64,000 bases of DNA. Origin: Schizochytrium sp. CCTCC M209059 (lineage: Eukaryota > Sar > Bigyra > Thraustochytrida > Thraustochytriidae). The notes below the pieces were generated by a model. It searched no databases. It saw only the letters and a program-made list of their open reading frames with translations, and was not told the DNA's origin. The position numbers were made by a program, and so were the translations under genes. Positions 39,240-49,784 of the stretch are shown one piece after another. The stretch's first letter is position 1, and the number at the start of each line of letters is the position of its first letter. The stretch lies in assembly GCA_000818945.1 (NCBI GenBank), contig KN805374.1, forward strand, positions 1,066,848 through 1,130,847, given 5' to 3'.

Positions 39240-42200
39240 CTACACAATTTCCTCTTCCTCCTCCTCTTCCTCGACAACATTGTCGCTATTCTCGAGATCG
39301 ATATTGAAGAGTTCGCTCGCGGCTGGACTCGGTGCAGGAAGCGGCGTCATTCCTGGGCCAGGCGAAGGCGAGGGCATAGGAAAGCTGATTCCTGGGCTCG
39401 GACTCGGACGCGGCATATCCGGACCCGGACTGGGCGTCGGGCCGCCACTGAAAAAGTCATTGCCAGGCGTCGCCGAGGGCCCATCGTCGTCCGCAAATGG
39501 GTCAAAGCTCATCGACGACTGTGAAGAAAGGTTCGCTTGCTGCTGCTGCTGCTGCTGCTTTGGCTGTTGCTGCGCCGTGCTTGTCGATGACGACGATGAC
39601 GAGGAATTTCCTCCAGCGGCAGCAGCTGTTGGGGGATTTGGCATCGCCTTAAAGAGAGAGTTCACCTTTCGGCGCTTGTTTGATCCGGCGCCTGAACCAG
39701 ACAATGAAGGGGGCGGAGGCGCTGCTGCGCCACTGTCGATAATGTTCTGCTCGAGCTGTGCGAGTACGTCACTCATCTTGGCCATAGAATTCTCTGCCGT
39801 GCTCACAAGCTCGCGCGCCTTGCGCGTGATTTCGTTATCATTACCATTGAATGTGGCGGCATTGCTCAGCATAAGGTTGAGATCTTCCATGAAGCCCGCG
39901 CGAGAGGTGTACTGCAATCCCTCAATCTTCTGCTTGATCTTGCCCAAGTACATGGGCTTTTTGATGATATCGTAATACCGGGGGACAGCTTGCTTGTTAA
40001 CCTTCTTTCGAAAGAGCTCGGCCTCCCGCATCACGTAAAGCTCCTGATACACCTTCATGAGTTTTTCGCTCAGGTCTGACACGGGACCCACACGCCTGTT
40101 GCCACCTCGTTTCTGTCGCTTGGCAGACTTGCTCGAGGGCTCGGTCTTGCCACCGAGCTGGCGCTTGCGCGCCTGTAGAAAACTCTTGACGCCCGTGCGC
40201 TGGCTAATGCGGCCCACCACGGGGGGGGCAGATGGGGCTATGGGCAACTTCAACTTCAGGCCCTTCATTTTCACCTGGTCGTTGTCCTTGAGCTCAAAGT
40301 GGTTAAGCGGGCAGATGCGCGCATTACTCACGTGTCCCGGAAGACCGCAAGTGCGGCAGCGCTTTTGATCGCCCTCCGCTTTGACGGTCGAAGGCCAATT
40401 CTTGCCGTACTGACGAATGTTTGCCTGATACTCTTCGAAACGTTTCTTGCCCTCGATACGGTCTCGCTCCTGCACCCTCGGCGGAGGTGGAGCGCGATTA
40501 CGCGCTTTGCTGTCCAGCGCAGGCCGCGTGAGCCTCCGCGAGCCCTCCGCAAGGCTCTCGCGCTTGCGAATGTCTTCGCGCACCTGTTTGACCAGCTCTG
40601 GAGCCTTGATGTACTCGACACTCACCTCAGTCTCCCCGTTGGGAAGGTTGCGAATAACCGTGCGTCGCACCACCTGCTGCTTGCGGAAGGGAGGCTGGCC
40701 AGGGAGGTTGGCCGGGATCTGCCTCATTTTGGCACGATCCGCAGCTTCCTTCAGGATTGCCTCGTTCTTTTGCTTGTCATCATCCGTGATGTGGCGCTTG
40801 GTAATGTTCTGCTTGAACAGAGCAAGCATTCGCTCCTCGTCACTCATGCGCTCTCCCTTCTTCTTCCCAGCCGCCGCGCCTGAGGCGCCGTCTTTCTGGT
40901 CGAGAAGGTTCTCGCTGGACTGCATCGGGCCTGCCAGACTTGCTTTGAACATGTCCAAATTTGCGCCGCCATCGTCCGATTCATCTGACGAGTCTGAGTC
41001 CGAGTCCGAATCATCGTCCTTGGCGGCGGCGCCAGACGCTTTGTTTGCGCCAGAAGCAGCCCCGGAGGTCGCGGCAGACCCAGTGCCTGCGGCAGATGCG
41101 CTTGCCTTGGCTGCCTTCTTTTTCGCCTTTTTGGCAGCCTTGGCCTGTTTTCTTGCCTCCTTGTCGTCAGCTTTCGAGCCAGACTTGTCGTCAGTCTTGG
41201 CATCTGCTTTTGCGTCAGCTCCCGCGGCGTTCGCCTTGCTTGTCGACGCAGCATCGGAGCCGGCGGCTCCGGGCTCGGTCACGTTGGCCGCTCCACCTTC
41301 CTCGACAGAGCTTGCGTCAGAGTCATCCGAGTCATCCGAGTCCGAGTCACTGTCGAGATCTTCAAGAATCGCTTCGTCCTCTTGCTCCATCTTGGCCGAG
41401 GATTTGGCCTTGGCGGACTTGGGATTCCCATCCTCGTCATCTTCGTTCTCTGCTGCCTCGTCGTCTTCGTCCTCGTCCTCATCTTCTTCGTTGTCTTCGT
41501 CCTCGTCATCCTCGTCGTCTGCATCGTCATCCTTGCCGCCGTCTTCGCCGTCGTCACTGTCTGCGTCGTCCTCGCCCTCCTCTTGACCGTCTTCACCATT
41601 GGCCTTGCGCTTGCGCTTCTCGGCACGTTCGCGCTTACGCTTTTCCTTTTTACGCGCCTTGCGCTCGCGCCGCTTTTCCTCTTCAAGAACGTACGCGGGG
41701 GGTTGCTGCTGGCTGATGGCCTTGATTTGCTTCTCAAAGAGAGCGTTGACGCGCTTTTGCACAACGTCGCGCTCACGAATGTCCTTTTCGGTAAGCTTGG
41801 GCGCGTTGCGCGCAAACTTTGTGAGAAAGGGAATGTTGGCAGCGCCACCGTAGGCAGAGGCGTACTCTTCGACAAGCATGATGCGATCCCAGCGGTCCAG
41901 GAGATCAATCTCCTCCCATTCGTGGCCAAAAAGAGAAAGAATTTTGGCGCCCACCTCGAGAGTGAGACCACGCAGATCGCGCTCGGTACCACCATACCGG
42001 TCACTGCGCTTTTTCTTTTCATTGTTGTCCTGTTGTTTGTCCTCTGCATCGGCAGCTTTGACAGCACTAAGGGCAGCTGCAGTAGCAGCAGCGCCAGCCA
42101 CCATTCGGTGCCGAAACTTGTTGCGCGCCCCCTTACGAATGGAACCCTCAATAGACTCCGGCAAGTAACTAATAGCCTCATGTCGGCCCGAGGGCTCGCC

Positions 42201-45200
42201 GAGACCGATGAGCTTGAGGCGTGGCTGCTCGGCAGCCTTGTTGTTAATATAGCTCTGGGTCAGGTACCAGGGCGTGAGCTGGAGCTCATCGACAATAAAT
42301 TGCGCGGCACGAAGCTCCTGCTGTGCAGTGGGCGAGAGCACGTTGTGCTTGCGCGCGATCTCGCGCTCATGCTGCGAACCGGGTACCACGCCATGCGTGC
42401 CGCCAGACAGCACGGCCTCTTTGAGCGCAAAACCGGCGCGCTCCTTGAGGTGGTAAAAGTCCATAAGTACAGCTTGAGCATGCATCACACGCGTCACCTC
42501 GCACATGGAGGTCAGTTCAATACTGCGATCGCGAAGCCTCTGCAGGCCTGCCTGCAGGCTCTCATACTGGCACATGCCCGGACCCGAGATTTTTTCGCGC
42601 AAGTCGTTCAGGTTTGCAGCCTCGCTGGTGTTGAGCACGACGCGGCCCCGATTCACGTGCGCCACCCGCTTGAGCGACTTTTGCACCACGGCCGGAGCAA
42701 TGAGCGAGAACATGTGCTCGAACGTCTTGGAGTCCATGGCAACCTGAACGAGATTATTTCGCTTGCGCGGCTCGACCTGGCTGTTGCGTTTGCGCTGCTC
42801 GCGGTTGAAGCGGCGAATTACCTGGTAGTCGACAAACCAATCAAGGAACTCGCGCATCTTCGCACGCTTGTTCGCGCGCGTCTCGGCCGTTCCAGGGTGA
42901 AAAACCTCACGCTGTGGCTCGGTTTGGCCCACGAGGTAGAGGGATTTGATGTTGCGAATATAGACGTCTTCCTTGGAACCTGCGCCATCGGCGCCCGTTC
43001 CAGTTGACGAAGAGCCCTTGCGCTTGGGTCTAACGAGCAAAAAGTCTGTCTTGCTGACCTTGTGCTCGCAAACCGGGGCAACGATGAGGTCATTGACAAT
43101 CGCCGGATACATTTCCTTCGGCCGCAAAATGGCAAAAAAGGGCGACCGGTCGCCTGGCTGCAGGACCACGGGGCGTCCGTGGCCAGGCGGAGTTGGCGGG
43201 ATGAAGCTCTCGTCTGTGGGTTTGTCGGCCTGATAAAAGTTACAAAGCATTGAGGCCATGCCCACGTTGCACAAGAGCGGCGGGCGCTCTTCCATGTACT
43301 CGAAAAGACAGATTGCGCCGGTGGACCCACTGATGTCGGCACGCGTCCAGTTTTTGCGGTTCTGGCGAATACCGCCGTCGATACCCGCGTGGAAGACGGT
43401 GTGCTTGCCGACCTGCAAGGGAACTTCTGGATTGACCACCACTTCGGGTCGATGGAGACGACGCGCGTCGGCTGCCTTGAGCTCGGCCTTGTATTCTTGC
43501 ACAATGACCTCTTTGGGAATCTGAGGTAGCCGGCGACAGCGAAGCCTTTCGCTGATGCCGCGGCCCATCTCGGTGTTGCTCTCGTTCTTCTCATCGATAA
43601 AGCGAAAGTAGCCATTCTCGCGAAGCTTGGTCCTGCGCTCATCTTTACTAATCTTTTTGAGTTGCTTGAGACCCATTGCGCTCTTCTCGAAGACTTCTTT
43701 CTTTTTCTTCTCGACGACCATGGCCTCTCTGGCCAGAACCGCGCCCGGGCGCACATCGTTTCCGTATGCTTCGACAATCTCGTCTCTAGTGAGACAGCCC
43801 GTGTCATTGGCAGAGACGACGAGAGGCGCACCGAAGGAGGCGTCAATCACAACGCGTTTATCAAGGAGGTCTTCGTCCCAGCAAATCTGATCAAGCCACA
43901 TGCATGATGCGAGCTCTTGGTTCATCGGTGTGCGAAGATACTGGCTGACCGCCAGCTCGGTGGCCGAGACTCGAGGAGGCGGGTTTTCCATCTCGTCTGC
44001 GAAGACGCCCCAGTTGCTCGAGGTGCCCAAAGTCTGGGTTGGCATCGAGACTTGGACAATTTGAGCATTCGATCCCGTCGTCATACTCAATGAGCCTCCA
44101 GTTGCGCCTGCGCCGACCCCGGCGGGGCCGCTCGAGCTCCACTCGACATCAAAGTCATCGTCATCATCAGAATCGTCTACATCCATTGCATCAGGGTTCT
44201 TGCTGGACGATGGTAGTGGCGGTGGCGGAGGTGGTGGGGCTGACGACAGCTGCTGCTGCTGCTGCTGCTGCTGTGGCTGTGCGGGGGATGTAGGAGACCC
44301 TTTGCTTTTGTTGAGAACTATTTTGGGAATGTTGATCTTGGGGGAACGCGGTGAGGAGGCGCCACTTTTCTTGGCGTCTTGACTCACGCTGGGCGATACT
44401 GCAGCGACCCCAGATTTGGCGGGTGGCACGGAAACACTCTTGCTGTCCAGGCTAGAAATTGAGATTGGTTGTGCGCTGACACTCGTCGATTTGGAGTCGA
44501 TTGCAGACGATGAAGGGGCATCCTTGCCGTCGTTGCCGCTTATTTCACTGCCAACAGTGTCTTCTTCATCATCTCCCCAGCTGATTGAATTTTCCCAAGC
44601 TGTATCGATGGCAGCCACAACGGAGTCCCGCTTGGTCGGCATCTCCAGAAGGTCGGTGCAACTTGTAATCGAGCTCTCCTCAGAGAGTGCTCTTTTTCCG
44701 TGTGAAATTTTGGTGCTTGCCACGGCGTTGGTCGGTGCATCTATATGGCCATTTGCGCTGCCCGGAGTGCCCTTACTGGATGCGTGACCGTTGGCCAAAG
44801 ACTCGAGAGGCTTGATCTGTTTTCCGTCGGCGCGCTCAGCAAAAGAAGAGTTGTCCGAGTCCGATTCGTCGTCGGAGATATCCTCCTCAATCACGTGGCC
44901 AATCGGAAGTTGCTCCGCGGGCGTGCCCAAAAGAGAAAACCCCACGGAGTGACAAAGGACTTGGGCCTTTTCAAGCGCATCGTGCTCCCAGGTTTCTTCG
45001 TTCACCTTGACCTCGCGTTTGTTACGCTTGATAACTTTGTCGGCCGGAATGAGCGGGTGCTGCTGGCCGGCCTCGGATGGGAGGAGCGCGGAAAAGCGCA
45101 AGACGGGCTCGCCACTATCATCGACAAGCTTGGGGAAACGCGCCAGCTCCTGGTTGCCGAGCTCTTTGACTTCGTCCTCGGAAAGCTTGCTCATAATACC

Positions 45201-45290
45201 TCGAGGAGCGTAGCGGCCATCCTCCCGCGAAGGCGCTGCTTTGGCCAAAGGCGCGGCGCGGCCCGCCGCGGTCCATCTCGCAAGAGACAT
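39240..45290 (-). CDS. TAF1: TFIID subunit TAF1
   Basis: 2016 residues from ATG 45290. TAF1 is the scaffold subunit of general transcription factor TFIID and contacts TBP, TAF7 and promoter DNA. Seen in order: an acidic N-terminus; Ser-rich linker with a polyGln tract; the large TAF1 core (about 440-1160) with NWGVFADEMENPPPRVSATELA, QICWDEDLLDKRVVIDASF and IPFLTKFARNAPKLTEKDI; a long Glu/Asp-rich segment (about 1235-1340) and Lys/Ala region; a CCHC-type zinc knuckle at about 1650 (CRTCGLPGHVSNARICPL); and one bromodomain at about 1745-1840 (YYDIIKKPMYLGKIK, NAATFNGNDNEITRKA), which reads acetyl-lysine. Metazoan TAF1 has two bromodomains; one is usual in plants and protists. The tail has polyGln, Pro-Ser repeats and a terminal acidic run. 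No introns needed. Confidence 0.95.
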   Translation of the reverse strand: MSLARWTAAGRAAPLAKAAPSREDGRYAPRGIMSKLSEDEVKELGNQELARFPKLVDDSGEPVLRFSALLPSEAGQQHPLIPADKVIKRNKREVKVNEETWEHDALEKAQVLCHSVGFSLLGTPAEQLPIGHVIEEDISDDESDSDNSSFAERADGKQIKPLESLANGHASSKGTPGSANGHIDAPTNAVASTKISHGKRALSEESSITSCTDLLEMPTKRDSVVAAIDTAWENSISWGDDEEDTVGSEISGNDGKDAPSSSAIDSKSTSVSAQPISISSLDSKSVSVPPAKSGVAAVSPSVSQDAKKSGASSPRSPKINIPKIVLNKSKGSPTSPAQPQQQQQQQQLSSAPPPPPPPLPSSSKNPDAMDVDDSDDDDDFDVEWSSSGPAGVGAGATGGSLSMTTGSNAQIVQVSMPTQTLGTSSNWGVFADEMENPPPRVSATELAVSQYLRTPMNQELASCMWLDQICWDEDLLDKRVVIDASFGAPLVVSANDTGCLTRDEIVEAYGNDVRPGAVLAREAMVVEKKKKEVFEKSAMGLKQLKKISKDERRTKLRENGYFRFIDEKNESNTEMGRGISERLRCRRLPQIPKEVIVQEYKAELKAADARRLHRPEVVVNPEVPLQVGKHTVFHAGIDGGIRQNRKNWTRADISGSTGAICLFEYMEERPPLLCNVGMASMLCNFYQADKPTDESFIPPTPPGHGRPVVLQPGDRSPFFAILRPKEMYPAIVNDLIVAPVCEHKVSKTDFLLVRPKRKGSSSTGTGADGAGSKEDVYIRNIKSLYLVGQTEPQREVFHPGTAETRANKRAKMREFLDWFVDYQVIRRFNREQRKRNSQVEPRKRNNLVQVAMDSKTFEHMFSLIAPAVVQKSLKRVAHVNRGRVVLNTSEAANLNDLREKISGPGMCQYESLQAGLQRLRDRSIELTSMCEVTRVMHAQAVLMDFYHLKERAGFALKEAVLSGGTHGVVPGSQHEREIARKHNVLSPTAQQELRAAQFIVDELQLTPWYLTQSYINNKAAEQPRLKLIGLGEPSGRHEAISYLPESIEGSIRKGARNKFRHRMVAGAAATAAALSAVKAADAEDKQQDNNEKKKRSDRYGGTERDLRGLTLEVGAKILSLFGHEWEEIDLLDRWDRIMLVEEYASAYGGAANIPFLTKFARNAPKLTEKDIRERDVVQKRVNALFEKQIKAISQQQPPAYVLEEEKRRERKARKKEKRKRERAEKRKRKANGEDGQEEGEDDADSDDGEDGGKDDDADDEDDEDEDNEEDEDEDEDDEAAENEDDEDGNPKSAKAKSSAKMEQEDEAILEDLDSDSDSDDSDDSDASSVEEGGAANVTEPGAAGSDAASTSKANAAGADAKADAKTDDKSGSKADDKEARKQAKAAKKAKKKAAKASASAAGTGSAATSGAASGANKASGAAAKDDDSDSDSDSSDESDDGGANLDMFKASLAGPMQSSENLLDQKDGASGAAAGKKKGERMSDEERMLALFKQNITKRHITDDDKQKNEAILKEAADRAKMRQIPANLPGQPPFRKQQVVRRTVIRNLPNGETEVSVEYIKAPELVKQVREDIRKRESLAEGSRRLTRPALDSKARNRAPPPPRVQERDRIEGKKRFEEYQANIRQYGKNWPSTVKAEGDQKRCRTCGLPGHVSNARICPLNHFELKDNDQVKMKGLKLKLPIAPSAPPVVGRISQRTGVKSFLQARKRQLGGKTEPSSKSAKRQKRGGNRRVGPVSDLSEKLMKVYQELYVMREAELFRKKVNKQAVPRYYDIIKKPMYLGKIKQKIEGLQYTSRAGFMEDLNLMLSNAATFNGNDNEITRKARELVSTAENSMAKMSDVLAQLEQNIIDSGAAAPPPPSLSGSGAGSNKRRKVNSLFKAMPNPPTAAAAGGNSSSSSSSTSTAQQQPKQQQQQQQANLSSQSSMSFDPFADDDGPSATPGNDFFSGGPTPSPGPDMPRPSPSPGISFPMPSPSPGPGMTPLPAPSPAASELFNIDLENSDNVVEEEEEEEEIV

Positions 45291-47258
45291 GGTGAAGGAT
45301 GCAAAAAGACGGCAAAGGACGCGGTCAGCTAGCTAAGCTGAGCTGAGCGGAGCTGAGCTGAGCTGCTCAGGGCAAGACGATCGCTGCAGCGTACTCCGGC
45401 ACGAGTAGCCGGCCTGCTTGCGAGCCTGCTTGCTTGCGAGCCTGCTTGCGAGCTTGCCGGCAGCAACAAGAAGCGCGCGGCGCCGGCGTCACTCCTTGGC
45501 CACGCTACAACTCACTCGCCCGCTCGCGCTCGAGCGCCTGCTAACGGCGGCGCAGGTCCGAAATCGGCGCGCGTAGCTGCTGCGGCGACGCGCGCGGCTG
45601 CGCCCGCGCGACCGTCGCCGCGCGAGACGTCGAGGCCGGGCTCCTTCTGTCGCCCGCCCGTCTGCGCAACGGGGTCTGTGTTCTCGAGAAAGCGAGACGA
45701 GACAAGACGATTCGCTGCCGTGGAGCGGAGCCCTCGCGCAACAGCGTCCTGAACCCGCGCGTGCGGGCCGCGGAGCCTGCGACCTCTCTCCCTTTTCCTG
45801 TCGCCCTCGCTCTCGCCCGCCGCCGCCGCCGCCGCCGCGACCGAGCAGCCACTGCCGCGCGCGCTCGCTCGCTCGCTCTCCGGTCGGGCTTTGGTGATTG
45901 TTTTTTTGACTACGTATCTTGGTAGTAAAAGTAGTAGCAGCAGGCCTAGGCCCAGTAGTAGTCTTGTGGCATAGTAGTTTAATTGTGTGGGACACGGCAG
46001 CGGCGAGAACACCTCGCTCGCACGCACGCTCGTTCGCTCGCTCGCTTGGAGTAGTTCGCGTATGAATAGCAGCTGTTTTGTCGTCATCCCACTTTGTACG
46101 AAACCTTTATTTTTCCCGAGACATTCTTATAAAAATTACTCTGCTGGAAATGACGCACTTCACGTTTTCGATTTCGGGAGTTTATCTTATGTTCGGCATA
46201 CAGCCTGCTTGCCTGCCCACGTGCCTGCCTACGTGCCTGCGTGCCTGCGGACGCCGCAAGAACTTCCTCGTCTTTACATTTTGCTTTGCTTTCTTTTATA
46301 AAATTGTGAGAGCATTAAAATATTTCCGCACGATGATGCAATGCTTCTTCAAGGTGTGTGCGCGAGGGGCGTCGCGGTGCTCTCAATCGAAGACGGGGAC
46401 TTCTTTGTCGTATTTAAGCTATACAAAGTCTCGTTGAAGTTGGAGATTGCCTTTCTTTGTATGCTCGAGGTTCTCCATGCAGGCCTACAATGTATCTACT
46501 TGCCAGAGCAAGCCATAATCACAATCACTACCAGCAGGAACAATGATTGTGGCTTTGCAGTTATTCTGTTCTTAATCAAAAGCTAACGATTGCACATCTG
46601 GACGAACTGGATTGTCCTGCAGGAGCGCCGAAGACAGCTTTTCAAAAACGACCACCTAGATCGAATCGCCCTCGTCAATCAATCTGCGTCGAGGGCATAC
46701 TTCAGATTCTCCATCGCGAAGATGAGGTCTGCGTTGATCTCCTTCCGAGTCTTTAGAACGATAAGAAGGGGATTTCCTTCTCTTCCTCTCATGCCAACGA
46801 CAAGACAAGCGGTTCCTGGCCGTGTGTCGAGGAACTATGACCCGGGAACAACTTGCGGAACTCGAGCGGATTGGGGAGGGATCTCAATTTGCACCCCCTG
46901 CCGGCGGCCACGGTGGCGTAAAGAGAATCGAGCTATACTTCAAGACGAGACGCTCGTTCCTGGATCGCGCCGCGAAATTGCTTGGAGATTTCCGATTGGG
47001 CCGCAACTCTAGAAACGCGCGGCAGCCAATACCCAAACGTTCAAGCCAGGATGGCGAACTAAAGACGCCATCACCTCCAACCCGCGCAGAGCAGCCAGCC
47101 AGCCAGCCAGACGGTGAACTCAACCATGTACAACTTCGGCACGATGCAAGATGCGTTGACGCGCGACAATCGTGGGCCACTTGCGTCCCAAGACGATACT
47201 CGACGCTCGTCTCCTTCGCGCAAAAGAGGAGGAGAAAGTCTCGCCTCGGACGGGCGCG
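45291..47258. other. Spacer between divergent TAF1 and GTPase genes
   Basis: About 2 kb. A TGAGC pentanucleotide run lies 46 bp upstream of the TAF1 start (about 45336-45365), a CGCTCG-type run at about 46015-46045, and an AGCC tetranucleotide run at about 47090-47110. GC-rich to about 45900, then AT-richer. A 142-codon open frame from ATG 46837 to a stop at 47260 was noted but not supported. No RNA gene recognised. Confidence 0.5.
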
Positions 47259-49595
47259 ATGAAGAAGGCGACAGAGACCCCGACGCGACGAACAGCGACT
47301 GTGACAGCGAGAGCGGCGGCGACGACGACGACGACGAAAGTGACGACGACGAAAGTGACGACGACGGCTGCGAGGGTGGCTCTGTCGAATTCCGAGCTTG
47401 ACGTGGACGCGGCCGAGGTGGTTGAGCCCCTGGACTCCTCGGCTTTGGCTCTCGCCTCGGACTTGGACTCGGCCTCGGAGGTCTTAAAGACGAACGGAAC
47501 TACTCGACGAGCTGCAAAAGCAATTCACGCACTCCCGTCGCCGCCGGCGGCGGCGGTGGTGACGGCTGCCGGCGCCATGGACGTAAGAGTCGCCAGGCGT
47601 CACGGCGGTGGCGCGCCGGCCGTCGCGCCCGTGGGCGCAGACTTGTCGGCGCGCCAGGCGTGCAAGACCGCGAAGAAGACCGCGGGAAAGATGGAAAAGG
47701 CCAAGCCGCCGACGACGACGGCGGCGGCGGCAAGACGCACACACGGCAAGGGCACCCAGCAGGGCGCATCTCGTGCCGGCGCGGTACACCCGTACCCCGC
47801 GGAAATCGAGTCCGGGAACTGGGAGTACAAGCTGCAACTGGCAACGTGTTCGGAACTGCGGCTGGGAAGACTCACTTCGCAGCTCAAATGGCGGCTCGCT
47901 GAGGGCGGAGGCGAGGCCGTCTATGTGCTAGGCGTGGAGGACGATGGGACGCCTATAGGCATCGATAGAAAACAGATGTCGGAGTCCTTGAAAAAGCTCC
48001 GGCGCATGGCGACCATACTTGCGTGTGAAGTGGTGAATGTGCGCATGAAGAATGGCCAAGAAGGACAAATTGCTGAAGTGCGCATTCGCAGGAGGCGCGT
48101 GGATGTCGTTCCGGACGAGAGCGAGGCTCTGTTTTTGGGCGCAAGCGGCACGGGCAAGACGACGCTGATTGGCGTGCTCAAAACGGACGAAACGGACGAT
48201 GGTCAGGGTTTGGCGCGCTTGCATATCCTCAAGCACCAGCACGAGATGGACCTGGGTCTGACTTCGGCGACTTCTTGCCATGTCATTCGCTATGGCAGCG
48301 ATGGCGAGGCAAAGCTAGACTTTGACGATGACCAAGGAGTTCCTTCTGATATCTTTACGGATGTTGATGGTGAGAGCGCACGAAAGATGCATGGGGTTGC
48401 CGAAACGGTAACTCTCATCGATACTGCGGGCCACCCGCGGTACTTTAAGACTGCTCTTTACGGGTTGACGGCCATGCATCCTGATTTTGCTGTTATTGTC
48501 GTTGATGCCGAGGCGCTGCAAGCGCATGGATCTGGAAATTACGATGGCGACGAGGGGGGCGTGGCGCAGAGAATACGCTTCACATTGGACCTGCTCCTCA
48601 TGTGCAAGCTTCTCAAGGTGCCCTTTATCGTAGTTGTGACCAAGTCGGACCTCTTTGTGGGTGGTAGCGAGAGCCAAGGTGCGCAAGTTGCCACTCTCGA
48701 GACGCTCGCACGCGAGCTCGTGGCCCAAGTCTTCGAGGAGTTGTCCGATCAAGGTGCGTCCGTGTCCGGTCTGCAGGTCTTTGTTTGCTCTAGCACAACC
48801 AAGGCTGGAATTGTCACGCTCCGGCGCGTTCTGGGCGCCTTGCGTCGAAATGCCGGTCTCGGACCATGGCCACAAGGCGCGCCGGTCGTCTGTCATCGTC
48901 TGGAGAACTGCGCAAGCGCAGACGCGTGCATGTACGTGCGCGAGTCCTTTCAGACGTGCGATTTTGACGACTCGGGCGTCATTGTTGGCGGCCGCTTGAC
49001 CTCCGGCGTTGTTGCAGTAGGAGACACTTTGCTCTTTGGGCCTGATTCTCGCGGCGGTTTTGTCAATGTTGTTGTACACAGCATTCGAACAGCCTATGGT
49101 GCAGACCTCAGCGTTGTCGCAGCTGGTCACACGGTCACCTTTGCTCTTCGTCTCGCCAAGAAGAGAGGCGCCGCGGAAAAATCTGCAGAGGGTGTCGACG
49201 GCGCCAGCAATGTCGCTGTTGGTGGTGCTTTAGACACATCTGCTTTGGACGGGACGGACTTGGCGCAAATCGCTCGTCGCGGGGCGTGTCTATGCGCGCC
49301 GGATCGCGCGCGCCATGTCGAATGGGGCGCGAAACTTCGCGTCCTCGCATGTCTGGACCTGAACTCTGGCGCGATTGTGCTCGAACTAGATGCGAGCAAG
49401 CATCATGAGTTCACTTTGCGTTCGAGCACGCTCAAGCAGCGCGTCCTGTGTTCCTCTTTGCGCGCCGACGAGCTCAACGTCCAATTCCAGCACCGCCCGG
49501 AGGCCCTCCCGCTGCAGGAGCCCGTCATTCTGCAGCGCGGGGCCACCATTGTGCTTGCTCACTTTTGTATAGGCACTGTAATAACCACCTCGTAA
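47259..49595 (+). CDS. GTPBP1/GTPBP2-like translational GTPase
   Basis: 778 residues from the first in-frame ATG (47259). Residues of about 1-180 are Ala/Thr-rich low complexity. The conserved part begins with EIESGNWEYKLQL..RLTSQLKWRLAEGGGEAVYVLGVEDDG, as in GTPBP1/2. GTPase motifs: G1 GASGTGKT at about 294, G3 DTAGH at about 388, G4 TKSD at about 461, and C-terminal beta-barrel domains (GVIVGGRLTSGVVAVGDTLLFGP). The family is related to EF-1alpha/eRF3 and is linked to ribosome rescue and mRNA decay. The G1 loop is unusual: translational GTPases of this group generally have G-x-V/D-x-A-G-K-S/T. The true N-terminus is uncertain, since an overlapping acidic frame (47126-47401) also looks coding. 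Confidence 0.85.
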   Translation: MKKATETPTRRTATVTARAAATTTTTKVTTTKVTTTAARVALSNSELDVDAAEVVEPLDSSALALASDLDSASEVLKTNGTTRRAAKAIHALPSPPAAAVVTAAGAMDVRVARRHGGGAPAVAPVGADLSARQACKTAKKTAGKMEKAKPPTTTAAAARRTHGKGTQQGASRAGAVHPYPAEIESGNWEYKLQLATCSELRLGRLTSQLKWRLAEGGGEAVYVLGVEDDGTPIGIDRKQMSESLKKLRRMATILACEVVNVRMKNGQEGQIAEVRIRRRRVDVVPDESEALFLGASGTGKTTLIGVLKTDETDDGQGLARLHILKHQHEMDLGLTSATSCHVIRYGSDGEAKLDFDDDQGVPSDIFTDVDGESARKMHGVAETVTLIDTAGHPRYFKTALYGLTAMHPDFAVIVVDAEALQAHGSGNYDGDEGGVAQRIRFTLDLLLMCKLLKVPFIVVVTKSDLFVGGSESQGAQVATLETLARELVAQVFEELSDQGASVSGLQVFVCSSTTKAGIVTLRRVLGALRRNAGLGPWPQGAPVVCHRLENCASADACMYVRESFQTCDFDDSGVIVGGRLTSGVVAVGDTLLFGPDSRGGFVNVVVHSIRTAYGADLSVVAAGHTVTFALRLAKKRGAAEKSAEGVDGASNVAVGGALDTSALDGTDLAQIARRGACLCAPDRARHVEWGAKLRVLACLDLNSGAIVLELDASKHHEFTLRSSTLKQRVLCSSLRADELNVQFQHRPEALPLQEPVILQRGATIVLAHFCIGTVITTS

Positions 49596-49784
49596 TTGCT
49601 TTGCTTTGCTTTGCTTTGCTTTGCTTTGCTTTGCTTTGCTTTGCTCTGCTTTGCTTTGCTTTGCTTTGCTTTAATTCGCTTTAATTCGCTTTGCTTTGCT
49701 TTAATTCGCTTTAATTCGCTTTGCTTTGCTTTAATTCAATTCGCTTTGCTTTACTTTAATTCGCTTTGCTTTGCTTTGCTTTGC
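49596..49784. repeat. CTTTG pentanucleotide microsatellite, about 190 bp
   Basis: Tandem CTTTG units, interrupted by TTAATTCG variants in the second half, beginning directly at the stop codon of the GTPase gene. A shorter array of the same unit is at about 56243-56296. Confidence 0.9.

Noticed and set aside
40447..43007. Long plus-strand frames (379 and 541 codons) opposite TAF1
   Set aside because: Antisense to TAF1 core and acidic region, which is unmistakable on the minus strand.
46837..47262. Possible small gene (MTREQLAELERIGEGSQ...)
   Set aside because: The first 55 residues look plausible but the rest is Arg-rich and overlaps the GTPase leader; no homologue recalled. It could be an upstream exon; only cDNA could tell.
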